Below are positions 37,702 through 49,347 of a DNA stretch of 64,000 nucleotides, piece by piece. The notes beneath the pieces were generated by a model. The model was given only the letters and a program-made list of their open reading frames with translations, was not told where the DNA came from and made no database searches. Position 1 is the first letter of the stretch, and each line of letters begins with the position of its first letter. The DNA is from Acidobacteriota bacterium (GTDB lineage: Bacteria > Acidobacteriota > Terriglobia > Acidiferrales > UBA7541), in the NCBI GenBank assembly GCA_003223325.1, contig QHYS01000057.1:1-64000 (forward strand), given 5' to 3'. The position numbers and the translations under genes were made by a program.

Positions 37702-37860
37702 CAGCGCCCCGGCGCTATGATTTGATCGCGCTCTTCCGCCTGTCTCCCCGAAAGCAACCTCAAAACTGAGTGTCGGCGGCGACGATAGGCGAGCCTTTCC
37801 CAGTCGGAGCGTCATACTCTTTGGATAGGTTTTCGACCCGAATCATGGGGCCCCTTTGGG

Positions 37861-37899
37861 GCGCGCAAAAGTCTACCTGCAGGATGAGCTTTTGCGCGC
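37861..37899. repeat. Perfect 11-base inverted repeat
   Basis: GCGCGCAAAAG and CTTTTGCGCGC are exact complements separated by 17 bases. There is no T-run after either arm, so it is not an obvious terminator. Confidence 0.8.
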
Positions 37900-38010
37900 G
37901 AGCTCTTGCACCTTAACAATGTCACGAGGTTCTCAACCCCTAAACAAGGCTGTCAACGCCGCGCCGGACCCAACCTGCAGTGCGTTTTATTTCCGCGTCT
38001 GCGGTAAAAT

Positions 38011-38070
38011 GGCCATGCGACCAGGATGGCCGTCCCGAGCGAACATGGTGAAGGAGCGGGGGACCTCTCC
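38011..38070. repeat. Dispersed intergenic repeat, family A copy with leading hairpin
   Basis: The hairpin GGCCAT-gcgaccagg-ATGGCC is followed by CGTCCCGAGCGAACATGGTG and GGGGGACCTCTCC. The hairpin sequence differs from the other copies but pairing is kept. Confidence 0.6.
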
Positions 38071-38348
38071 TAGGCCCAGCAACCGCTTTACTCCTGCGGT
38101 AAAATAAAACATGCTTGAATTCTGCCCCGAGACGCACCTAAGGTCCCCGCGCGCGTTAGTCCACCATCAGCGCGTGTTATCGGTTTTTGCCCGTGGCACA
38201 GCCACCTTCAGCGATCCGCCTGCGTTTCCGCGGGGCATAGCCATTGCGGGGCACGGCACAACGGTGCCCAATAGAGCCAACTCCTCTAGAATGATATCCT
38301 TGCATGGAAATGGGGGGTACCCCGCTGTTAAAGCAATCCGTCAACTTT

Positions 38349-40196
38349 ATGAATAACGCCATCCGCAATATCGCCATCATCGCCCACGTGGACCACGGCA
38401 AAACCACTCTCGTGGACGCCATGCTGCGCCAAAGCGGCATCTTCCGCAGCAATCAGGAAGTCGTCGAGCGCGTCATGGATTCCAACGAACTCGAACGTGA
38501 ACGCGGCATTACCATCCTGGCCAAGAACACCGCGCTTTTCTATCGCGATATCCGTATCAATATCGTGGATACGCCCGGGCACAGCGACTTTGGCGGCGAG
38601 GTCGAGCGCGCACTGCGTATGGTTGACGGCGTGCTCCTCCTGGTGGACGCCAGCGAAGGCCCGCTGCCCCAGACGCGCTACGTCCTGCAAAAGGCCCTGC
38701 AGGCGAAGCTTCCTCCCATCGTCGTCCTGAATAAGATCGACCGCTCCGATGCCCGCCCCGCGGCCGTCCTCGACGAAATTTACAGTCTTTTCATCGACCT
38801 TGACGCCACCGAAGACCAACTCGATTTTCCGGTGCTCTACACGAACGCCAAGACCGGCGTCGCCCACCGCCAGTGGGGAGAATCCAGCGGAGATGATGCC
38901 CGCGATCTCACGTTCCTGTTCGACGCCATTCTGAACACCATCCCCCCGCCCGCCGGCGATCCGCAAAAGACGCTCCAGGTTCAAGTCACCAATCTCGATT
39001 ACAGCGATTATCTCGGCCGCATCGCCATCGCGCGCGTTTTCGAGGGAACCCTGCACTGCGGCGATCAGGTCGGCATCGCCAAACTCGGCGGCTCTCTTCA
39101 AACCACGCGCATCAGCAAGCTCTTTACCTTTCGCGGCCTCGAGCGCGACGAAGCCGAAACCGTCTGCGCGGGAGATATCGTCGCTATCGCCGGCGTCGAA
39201 GGCATTCAGATTGGCGAGACTCTCACCGATCCGGAAAATCCTGCTCCGCTCGAGCCGCTGCTGATCGATGAGCCTACGCTGGCCATGATCTTCACGGTCA
39301 ATAGCTCGCCTCTCTCCGGACGAGACGGCCACTCGGTTACCTCCCGTGACCTGCGTGATCGCCTGCAGAAGGAACTGCTCACTAACGTCTCCATCCGCGT
39401 CGAGAATACCGACACTCCGGAAGCGTTTCGCGTCCTCGGCCGTGGCGAATTGCAATTGGCTATTCTCATTGAAACCATGCGCCGCGAAGGATACGAATTG
39501 ATGGTCGGCAAGCCCGAGATTGTGGTCCGCTCCGAAAACGGCCGCCGCCTCGAGCCGCTCGAGATGCTGGTCATCGATTGCCCGGAAAGCTTCATTGGCA
39601 TCGTCATGGAAACGCTCGGAGCCCGCCGCGGCGAGCTCACCCAGATGATCAACCACGGCTCTGGCCGCGTGCGCATGGAATTTCGCATTCCCTCGCGCGG
39701 CCTGATCGGCCTGCGCGGACAATTGCTCACCGAAACTCGTGGCACTGCCTTGATCCATTCCATCCTTGCGGGCTGGACCGATTACGTCGGCGAAATGGCA
39801 TCGCGCGCGACCGGGGCGGTCGTCGCCGACCGCGGCGGCATGACCACGGCTTTTGCGCTGTGGAATCTTCAGGAACGCGGTGTGATGTTCGTTGCTCCCG
39901 GCACCGAGGTCTACGAAGGGATGATCGTCGGTGATAATTCCCGCGAAGCCGATATGGACGTCAACGTCACGAAAGAAAAAAAGCAGACCAATATGCGCGC
40001 TTCCACTGCCGACGAAGCCATTCGCCTGATTCCCCATCGCGAGCTGAGCCTCGAACAGGCCATCGAGTACATCGCCGAAGACGAATACGTGGAAGTCACA
40101 CCGAAGTCTCTGCGCCTGCGTAAAAAAGTTCTCGACGCCAAGAAGCGCCCTCGCCGCTGGCAGCAGATTCGCGCCAGCGCTGAAACCCCCGCGTGA
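38349..40196 (+). CDS. typA: Translational GTPase TypA/BipA
   Basis: This 615-residue ribosome-associated GTPase acts in ribosome assembly and stress adaptation. G motifs are intact: [15 protein letters not shown] (G1), RGITILAKN (G2), [16 protein letters not shown] (G3) and [10 protein letters not shown] (G4). The C-terminal [21 protein letters not shown] and KEKKQTNMR are BipA-specific. Start at 38349 ([18 protein letters not shown]) matches the family; the track ORF adds 15 residues without support. Confidence 0.96.
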   Translation: MNNAIRNIAIIAHVDHGKTTLVDAMLRQSGIFRSNQEVVERVMDSNELERERGITILAKNTALFYRDIRINIVDTPGHSDFGGEVERALRMVDGVLLLVDASEGPLPQTRYVLQKALQAKLPPIVVLNKIDRSDARPAAVLDEIYSLFIDLDATEDQLDFPVLYTNAKTGVAHRQWGESSGDDARDLTFLFDAILNTIPPPAGDPQKTLQVQVTNLDYSDYLGRIAIARVFEGTLHCGDQVGIAKLGGSLQTTRISKLFTFRGLERDEAETVCAGDIVAIAGVEGIQIGETLTDPENPAPLEPLLIDEPTLAMIFTVNSSPLSGRDGHSVTSRDLRDRLQKELLTNVSIRVENTDTPEAFRVLGRGELQLAILIETMRREGYELMVGKPEIVVRSENGRRLEPLEMLVIDCPESFIGIVMETLGARRGELTQMINHGSGRVRMEFRIPSRGLIGLRGQLLTETRGTALIHSILAGWTDYVGEMASRATGAVVADRGGMTTAFALWNLQERGVMFVAPGTEVYEGMIVGDNSREADMDVNVTKEKKQTNMRASTADEAIRLIPHRELSLEQAIEYIAEDEYVEVTPKSLRLRKKVLDAKKRPRRWQQIRASAETPA

Positions 40197-40218
40197 GCGG
40201 ATCGCGTTCAGCTAAGGT

Positions 40219-40275
40219 GTCATTCCGAGGCGTCCGCCCTTGCGCGGACGACGAGGGGGGACCTGGGGGTAGGAG
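40219..40275. repeat. Dispersed intergenic repeat, family B copy
   Basis: GTCATTCCGAGG is followed by the hairpin CGTCCGC-ccttgc-GCGGACG and ACGAGGGGGGACCTGGGGG. It directly abuts the tnpB scrap. Confidence 0.6.
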
Positions 40276-40280
40276 GACAA

Positions 40281-40352
40281 CATCCAATGGGTGTCGAGCA
40301 TCATTCGCTGTTTACGATTGGGATAGAGTCGATATTTGAAAATTCTGTGCAT
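40281..40352 (-). mobile_element. TnpB (IS200/IS605 family) N-terminal remnant
   Basis: The first 24 codons of a TnpB/OrfB-type transposon protein remain: MHRIFKYRLYPNRKQRMMLD. The F-K-Y-R-L-Y-P motif is the standard TnpB beginning. After THWM the frame runs into the family B repeat and the rest of the gene is missing. It is a relic of an IS605-like element and cannot be active. Confidence 0.7.
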
Positions 40353-40419
40353 AGCTCCGGTAACGGCTCGCTGACCCAGACTAAAGTCTGAGATTGCGCT
40401 CGCCGAGAGGTTCAATTCG

Positions 40420-41073
40420 TTACGCGGAGTACACCGATTCCCGCGATCTTTTCGCCGCAGCGGCCTGCTGCTTTCTCTGCAACGCATGACGAATCGCGCG
40501 ATAGCCGAGCAGCACGGCGACGACTGCCGCGAAGCGCAGCGGCACGGTTTCGTCCGACTTCACCAGCCAGTAGTAGTGAGTGACCCCGGCGATTGCGCTG
40601 ATGTAAATCAGATTGTGCAGCATCTGCCAGCGCCGGCCGCCCAGGCGCCGGATCATCCCGCTGGTGGAAGTTGCCGCCAGAGGAATCAGGAGCACAAACG
40701 CCGTGAATCCCTCGGTGATGAATGGCCGCTTGTAAACGTCGGCGATCATAGCGTGAACATCGAAACCCGAATACAGCCAGACCCAAGTCGCGAAATGGAG
40801 AGAGACGTAAAAGAAGGCGAAGAGACCAAACATGCGCCGGAGGCGAATCAGCCAGTTCTGTTTCAGAATCCGCCGCAGCGGCGTTATCGATAGGGTCGCG
40901 CACAGGCCCACCAGTGTCCACGTTCCCGTGGAGTGCGTGATGTATTCAACCGGGTTCGCACCCAACTCGTCGTGGAAACCCATCCAGACGAGATGTGCCA
41001 GGGGCGCCAAACATACCAGGAAAATCGGCGGCTTGAGCCACCGTATATTTATGTGCCGAGAAAGATCCTTCAT
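40420..41073 (-). CDS. msrQ: Protein-methionine-sulfoxide reductase haem-binding subunit MsrQ
   Basis: This ~217-residue inner-membrane haem b protein feeds electrons to MsrP. It has six predicted helices; ITPLRRILKQNWLIRLRRMFGLFAFFYVSLHFATWVW and GGRRWQMLHNLIYISAIAGVTHYYW carry the haem-ligand histidines. The ATG at 41073 is preferred over TTG at 41085. It follows msrP closely, forming the msrPQ pair. Confidence 0.92.
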   Translation of the reverse strand: MKDLSRHINIRWLKPPIFLVCLAPLAHLVWMGFHDELGANPVEYITHSTGTWTLVGLCATLSITPLRRILKQNWLIRLRRMFGLFAFFYVSLHFATWVWLYSGFDVHAMIADVYKRPFITEGFTAFVLLIPLAATSTSGMIRRLGGRRWQMLHNLIYISAIAGVTHYYWLVKSDETVPLRFAAVVAVLLGYRAIRHALQRKQQAAAAKRSRESVYSA

Positions 41074-41097
41074 GTTCGAGCGCAAGCGAAGGCGCTC

Positions 41098-42072
41098 TCA
41101 GTAATATTTTCGCAGATCCATCCCGTTGTACATGCTGGCGACTTGATCGCCGTAGCCATTGAACATCAGCGTCTTGATCCGTTTGCCGAAGAACGATCCA
41201 TCCAGCCGGCGTTCGGTCGCCTGGCTCCAGCGTGGATGATCCACCTGCGGGTTGACGTTGGAGTAGAAGCCATATTCATGGGCATTGGCGAGGTTCCAGG
41301 TGGTCGGAGGCATATTCTGCGTGAAGCGAACCTTCACGATCGACTTAATGCTCTTAAACCCGTACTTCCACGGAAGCACCATGCGCACCGGCGCACCATC
41401 CTGGTTCGGCAGAGTCTCCCCATACATTCCGAAGGTCAGCAACGCCAGCGGGTTCATCGCTTCGTCGATCCGCAGGCCCTCGACGTAGGGGAGTGCGATC
41501 CCCGCGCGCGGCCCGAGCGGCATCTGCTTGATGTCGTAGTAGCTCTGGAAGGCGACAAACTTCGCGCTCGGCTTGGGATCTACAAGCTTCGCCAGCACGC
41601 TGAAGGGATAGCCGATCCACGGAACCACGATGGACCACGCCTCCACGCAGCGGTGTCGGTAAATCCGTTCTTCGAGCGGGGCGAGCTTGCGCAACTGTTC
41701 GATGTCGAAGTTGCGCGGCTTGTTCACTTCGCCTTCGACCGACACACTCCACGGCGACGTCACGAATTTCGTGGCATTTCTGGACGGATCATTCTTGCCC
41801 GTTCCGAATTCATAGTAGTTGTTGTAGCTCTCCACGTCCTTGGCAGGCGTTGGCGGTTCGTCGGTCGAAAAAGGACTCTTCGCTAGCGGCCCCAGCTTCG
41901 CTTCGTCGGCGAACACACGCGCCGACTCGAACCAATCCGAAACCGAGCGCGCAGCCAGCGTAACCGCCCCGGTCGCCACCGCGACACCGGCCAGAAATTT
42001 TCGCCGATTCATATACGCGGAATTCGGGGTGACTTCGGAATAGGGGATATCGCTGGGCTTCTTGATCAGCAT
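41098..42072 (-). CDS. msrP: Protein-methionine-sulfoxide reductase catalytic subunit MsrP
   Basis: This 324-residue periplasmic molybdopterin enzyme reduces oxidised methionines in envelope proteins. A Tat signal (MNRRKFLAGVAVATGA) follows a 20-residue lead (KPSDIPYSEVTP), as usual for MsrP. The molybdenum-ligand Cys is in YRHRCVEAWSIVVPW. PYVEGLRIDEAMNPL and the C-terminal FNGYGDQVASMYNGMD are conserved. GGAGG stands five bases before the start. Confidence 0.95.
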   Translation of the reverse strand: MLIKKPSDIPYSEVTPNSAYMNRRKFLAGVAVATGAVTLAARSVSDWFESARVFADEAKLGPLAKSPFSTDEPPTPAKDVESYNNYYEFGTGKNDPSRNATKFVTSPWSVSVEGEVNKPRNFDIEQLRKLAPLEERIYRHRCVEAWSIVVPWIGYPFSVLAKLVDPKPSAKFVAFQSYYDIKQMPLGPRAGIALPYVEGLRIDEAMNPLALLTFGMYGETLPNQDGAPVRMVLPWKYGFKSIKSIVKVRFTQNMPPTTWNLANAHEYGFYSNVNPQVDHPRWSQATERRLDGSFFGKRIKTLMFNGYGDQVASMYNGMDLRKYY

Positions 42073-42162
42073 GGCTGCCTCCGTGACGCCGGTCTCTTAT
42101 CTGATTTTACCGCGTTTGTTGAAGGTTGGTGTAACGATCCTCGGCATTTTTGGTACTTAAAG

Positions 42163-43827
42163 TCATCCGGCTCCCCGATCGGCCGCCGTCGCCCCGGTCG
42201 CCGCACGTGGCAGCGTGATCTGCTTAGCGTAGAGTTCGCGCACGCGTTCCAGCGTATCGATCTGCTCCGGTGTCTTGTCCGCACGGATTCGCAGAATTCG
42301 CGGAAAGCGAAGCGCAAATCCGCTTTCGTGCCGGTTCGAGCGCTGCATGTTGTTGAAGGCCACCTCCAGCACGATTTTTGGCTCCACGATGCGCCGGAAT
42401 CCCTGATCTTGCAAAGTGTGCTTCACAAAATAATCCGTGAACTCGTGGATCTCGGCGTCGGTAAGTCCGGAATAAGCTTTCCCGATATTGAGCAGACGAT
42501 CGCCTTGGCGCACGGCAAAGGTATAGTCGGAGAGCACGCCGTGACGTTTGCCGTGGCCATATTCCACCGCCGTAACGACAACGTCCAGCGTGGCGAAGGG
42601 CTCTTTCAGCTTGAACCAGAAGCGGCCGCGGCGTCCCGGGGTATAGAGCGAGTCCGGAGCCTTGGCGACGATTCCTTCGTGCCCTGCGGCCAGAGCGGCC
42701 CGAAAACTTTCCTCGAGCGCCTCGCGCGTCTCGCACATACGTTCCGGCGCCAGTCGCAGCTGCTTCGTTTGTGCCGGCGCGAGAAGGTGCTTCAGCCGGC
42801 GGCGCCGTTCGACGAAAGGCGTATCCAAAAGAAGCTCGCCGTCGTAATAAAGAAGATCGAACAGCACGAACTTCACAGGAATTTCTTCCATCAGCCAGAG
42901 ATCGGGATTCCGGCGCCCCAGCCGTTTCTGAAGTTGTGTGAAGGGCAAAGCTTGCGCTCCGTGCCAAGCGAGAATCTCCCCGTCGACGATGAATTCGCCG
43001 GGCAGTGCGAGCAGGGGATCACGCAATTCGGGGAATTCGATCACTTCGTCCAGCGTCCGCGAAAAAATCTTCACACCGTTGCCGCTTTTATGCGCCTGCG
43101 CACGAATGCCGTCATATTTTTCTTCCACGACCATCGGCTCGGCGGCGTTCTGGAAAACCTCTGCGGCAGTTTCAACAGGAGTTGCTAGCATGAAGTCGAT
43201 TGGATGAAAGAGCCGGAAGCGCACCGTTTCGAGCTCATTGCGAAACGCGCATTGCAGCGTTTCGCCGATATCGCCGAGCAGCATATTGGCGCGCCGCACG
43301 GAGGCGAGGGGGCGTTCATAGGCCTTGGCGATGGCTTCCTCCACCAGGCTCTCGCGGAGGCCAATGCGCAGATCGCCGGTCATGACCTTGACTATGTACT
43401 TCACTTCGGGCGGCCGGGCCCTCGCCAGGAGCCTGCGAACCAATTCCGTTTTTTCATTTTGCCCACGGGCGCTCGCCAATTCGCCGAAAACGGATGTGGC
43501 TTCCGCGAGCGAGACGCCCGGCGCGTCAACGCGCTCGGCCAAGAGTTCTTCGGCCATGTCGCCGAGATCGCCGTGCTTGCGATAGGCGCCACTCATGGCC
43601 TCGCCACTCTTCTCGGAGAGTTCGCCAATCAAGCGCCAGAGCAGCCTGCCGCCTATTCCGAGAACGCGTTCGTCCCAGCGCGGAAAAGGTCTGCCGGTGA
43701 GGAAGGTCGCGGCGCGCGCTGCGTCCTCGACGGGTAACGTCTGCAGAAGACTGCTCACCAGCCGCACTTTGTCCGTTTTCTTGGTAGTGGCGGCGACGGC
43801 ATCGCAAGTCTGAGCGAATCGCAGCAT
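42163..43827 (-). CDS. ATP-dependent DNA ligase
   Basis: This 554-residue enzyme is of the archaeal/eukaryotic-like type: an N-terminal helical domain (LVSSLLQTLPVEDAARAATFLTG), the adenylation domain with the nucleotidyl lysine in VVEEKYDGIRAQAHK, then IVDGEILAWHG, GHEGIVAKAPDSLYTPGRRG and WFKLKE, and a C-terminal OB fold. It is distinct from the NAD-dependent replicative ligase and likely works in repair. The start at 43827 (MLRFAQTCDAVAATTKK) is the family N-terminus. It lies 28 bases after the lhr stop. Confidence 0.94.
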   Translation of the reverse strand: MLRFAQTCDAVAATTKKTDKVRLVSSLLQTLPVEDAARAATFLTGRPFPRWDERVLGIGGRLLWRLIGELSEKSGEAMSGAYRKHGDLGDMAEELLAERVDAPGVSLAEATSVFGELASARGQNEKTELVRRLLARARPPEVKYIVKVMTGDLRIGLRESLVEEAIAKAYERPLASVRRANMLLGDIGETLQCAFRNELETVRFRLFHPIDFMLATPVETAAEVFQNAAEPMVVEEKYDGIRAQAHKSGNGVKIFSRTLDEVIEFPELRDPLLALPGEFIVDGEILAWHGAQALPFTQLQKRLGRRNPDLWLMEEIPVKFVLFDLLYYDGELLLDTPFVERRRRLKHLLAPAQTKQLRLAPERMCETREALEESFRAALAAGHEGIVAKAPDSLYTPGRRGRFWFKLKEPFATLDVVVTAVEYGHGKRHGVLSDYTFAVRQGDRLLNIGKAYSGLTDAEIHEFTDYFVKHTLQDQGFRRIVEPKIVLEVAFNNMQRSNRHESGFALRFPRILRIRADKTPEQIDTLERVRELYAKQITLPRAATGATAADRGAG

Positions 43828-43855
43828 TTGACAGGCAGGGTAGTTTCCGAACGCG

Positions 43856-46396
<2,541 letters not shown>

Positions 46397-48281
46397 TGCG
46401 AAACCCGCGCGGAAAGCTCCGCCGTGCGCGCCGGTGCCTCGCCGCGCCAAAAGGGAACGCTGGGGGGCGCTCCTTGCGCGTCTTCTACAACCACGCGGCC
46501 AGCCTGAATGCGGCGGATGCGCCACGAGGAATTGCCCAGCAACATGATGTCGCCGGCCAGACTCTCGACGGCGAAATCTTCGTCCACGGTTCCAACCGGA
46601 GTGTCATCCGGCGCCGCCACCACGCTGTAAAGCGCATTCTCCGGTATAGCGCCGCCGCTGGTGATCGCCGCGAGGCGGCTTCCGCGGCGGCCTTTGAGGC
46701 GATGGTTCACCCGATCGCGGAAAAGATAGGCGCCGTAACGGCCGCGGCGAGCGGCGATGCCTTCCGAAAGCATTTCCACGAGGGCATCAAAATCGGAGCG
46801 CGGCAGATCGCGATAGGGATAGGCGCGGCGAATCAATTGGTAGAGATCGCCTTCGCGCCACTCTTCCGCGGCACAGGCAGCGACGATCTGTTGCGCGAGC
46901 ACGTCCAGCGGATTCGCGGGAATCTCCAGCTTGTCCAGCTCTCCCGCGCGGACGCTGCTCGCTACCGCAGCGCATTCCACAAGCTCATCGAGCGAGGTGG
47001 CGAAGATACGCCCCTTGGGAATGGCGCCGCGCCAGTGCCCGGCGCGGCCGATGCGCTGCAGCGCCACGGCAATTGCGCGCGGCGAGCCGATCTGGCAAAC
47101 CAGATCCACGTAGCCGATATCGATGCCCAATTCGAGCGACGCGGTTGCGACGAGCACGCGTACTTGGCCCGCTTTCAGCTTTTGCTCCGCAGCGAGACGC
47201 AGCTTGCGCGAAAGGCTGCCGTGATGCGCCGCGACTGCCTCTTTCCCGAGGCGCTCGGCCAGATGGTGCGCAACGCGTTCGGAAAGCCGCCGCGTATTTA
47301 CAAAGACCAGCGTGGAGCGATGCTGCAAAACGAGGGCGGCGATGCGGTCGTAAATTTCGCCCCACATTTCGTTGGAAGCGACCGGCCCAAGCTCGCTCGG
47401 GGGCACTTCGATGGCGATGTCGAGGCGCCGGCCGTGGCCAGTATCCACGATGACGGGCGCCGGCCGGTTATTCCCGGCGAGAAACTGCGCGATCAACTCG
47501 ATGGGTTTTTGGGTGGCGGAGAGGCCGATGCGTACCGGCGGGCGCGGGAGCAAGGCTTCGAGCCGCTCGAGCGAAAGCGCCAGATGAGCGCCGCGTTTAT
47601 CGTCAGCCACGGCGTGAATTTCATCCACGATAATCGTCTCTATGTTGCGTAGGATGGCGCGGCTTCTCTCGGCGGTGAGCAGGATGTAGAGCGATTCGGG
47701 CGTGGTAACTAGAATATGCGGCGGGCGCACCAGCATGTTCCGCCGTTCGTGCATCAAGGTGTCGCCGGTGCGCACGCCGACGCGAATTTCGGGCATCAGC
47801 AAGCCGCGTTCGGCGGCTTTGCAAAGAATTTCGCCGAGCGGGGCTTCGAGATTTTTTTGGATGTCGTTGCCCAGCGCCTTCAGCGGAGAAACGTATAAAA
47901 CTTCGGTCACGTCTTGCAGTGCACCAGTAAGCGCTTTGCGGACCAGCTGGTCGATGCAGGCTAGAAACGCAGCGAGCGTTTTGCCGGAGCCGGTGGGCGC
48001 CGAAATTACGGTGGTTCGCCGACCGAGGATGTGCGGCCAGCCGAGCTCCTGCGGTTCGGTAGGCGAGGCGAAGCGCTCGAGGAACCATTCGCGGACGATG
48101 GGGTGAGCCCAATCGAGCCCAGCCGTGGCGCCGCCTGGGGCAGGAAGGTTCGCAGTATCACCTGGTGAGGGAATGCGGGCAGCCATTGGGTAATTGTAGC
48201 TCGTCGGCGAAGAAAGTGCGAAGAGCGTAGAAATGACGCTGGGGAACGGCGCGGCCTTATTCGCGTAGGCCGGGAGGCGCC

Positions 48282-48524
48282 ATGAAACTCCGCAAATCGC
48301 CGGAAGCAATGAGGGTAGGGCTGATTCAACCGCATGGGGCCAAGCCTTTCGCGCCTGTGGCGGGACGCGTCATGAAGGAGTACGTCGCGCTGCCGGAGTC
48401 GATGATTCGCGACAGCCAACGCCTGTCTTCGTGGGTGGCCAAGGCCCTCGTTTATGGCGAGTCGCTCGTGCCCAAAACAAAAAGGACACACACAACGAAA
48501 AGCAAGGCCAAGAAAAAGAAATAA
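48282..48524 (+). CDS. Small basic hypothetical protein
   Basis: This 80-residue ORF begins [23 protein letters not shown] and ends in a lysine-rich tail ([16 protein letters not shown]). A strong GGGAGG site stands four bases before the ATG. I do not recognise it. The basic tail might bind nucleic acid. It is divergent from lhr. Confidence 0.6.
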   Translation: MKLRKSPEAMRVGLIQPHGAKPFAPVAGRVMKEYVALPESMIRDSQRLSSWVAKALVYGESLVPKTKRTHTTKSKAKKKK

Positions 48525-48542
48525 TTTCGATTGCCTCTTTTT

Positions 48543-49283
48543 TCAAGTGGCCAGATTCGCGGGATTGCTTCTGGGCCGGCTGGCGGCAGCCAGCAGCGCC
48601 TCGGCGTAGAGAGCGCCCGCGGGCGTGTCTTCGTGTTTAAAATAGGTAAAAACGTCACCCGCTTGCGCCAACTGCAGAGCCTGGTTCGCCAGCTCAGCGC
48701 GCTGCGTTGCGGGATAACTCTGTTTGCGCAGCCGAAAGTAGGTGAAGTCGGCAGTCTGAACGTTGGGAGTCTCCAATTTTTCGCTCTCCGCCTGGCATAA
48801 AGCGGCGTTCGCCCCCCGCAAGGCATCGAAAACTTCGCCGCAGAACCAAGACTCATGCCGAAACTCAAAGGCAACACGCGTTTCGCGCGGTAATTGCGCC
48901 AGAAAATTCTTGAGGCGCGGCAGATCGCAGCGCAAGAACGGCGGCAATTGAAACAGGACGGGGCCCAGCTTGCCGGCGCTGTGCAAAGGGCTGAGCGAGG
49001 CGAGAAAGCGCGAGGTCCACTCCTCGGAATCTTTCAGCCGCTTGACGTGTGTGATGTTCTGGTGCGCCTTCACGGCAAATTGGAAACCCTGGGGCGTGGA
49101 AGCGATCCAGCCCGCCAGCAATTTCTCCGTGGGGAAGCGGCGAAACGTGTAATTCAGTTCGACGGAATTCAACCGACTGGCGTAGTAGCCCAGGAATTTG
49201 GCTGCAGGAAGTTTGGCGGGATAAAACTCCGGCTTCCATTGCGGGTACGCCCAGCCAGAGGTCCCTGCATACAGCTTACCCAT
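48543..49283 (-). CDS. DUF72 domain-containing protein
   Basis: This 246-residue cytoplasmic protein has a TIM-barrel-like DUF72 fold: YAGTSGWAYPQWKPEFYP, FYASRLNSVELNYTFRRFPT-like segment, VLFQLPPFLRCDLPRL, VAFEFRHESWF and FTYFRLR, ending with DVFTYFKHEDTPAGALYA. The function of the family is not established. No operon partner. Confidence 0.92.
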   Translation of the reverse strand: MGKLYAGTSGWAYPQWKPEFYPAKLPAAKFLGYYASRLNSVELNYTFRRFPTEKLLAGWIASTPQGFQFAVKAHQNITHVKRLKDSEEWTSRFLASLSPLHSAGKLGPVLFQLPPFLRCDLPRLKNFLAQLPRETRVAFEFRHESWFCGEVFDALRGANAALCQAESEKLETPNVQTADFTYFRLRKQSYPATQRAELANQALQLAQAGDVFTYFKHEDTPAGALYAEALLAAASRPRSNPANLAT

Positions 49284-49347
49284 GGTTTCTTAGCTCTATC
49301 GGCATCTCGCGAGCCTCGCGCGGCGGCCCTGCTCGCGCGAGCAGCAA

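Larger units (their letters stand above)
37702..38348. other. Intergenic stretch with an inverted repeat and a family A repeat
   Basis: About 650 bases before typA. It carries a perfect 11-base inverted repeat, a GGGGCCCC palindrome at 37847-37854 and one family A repeat. No gene was seen apart from short ORFs without protein features. Confidence 0.55.

Noticed and set aside
38328-40037. 569-residue minus-strand ORF opposite typA
   Set aside because: Exact antisense shadow of a clear TypA gene; composition is the mirror of its codons and no family motif is present.
2961-40275. CRISPR array from repeated GATCTCTC/GTCATTCC motifs
   Set aside because: Copies are kilobases apart, degenerate and without regular spacers; no cas genes.
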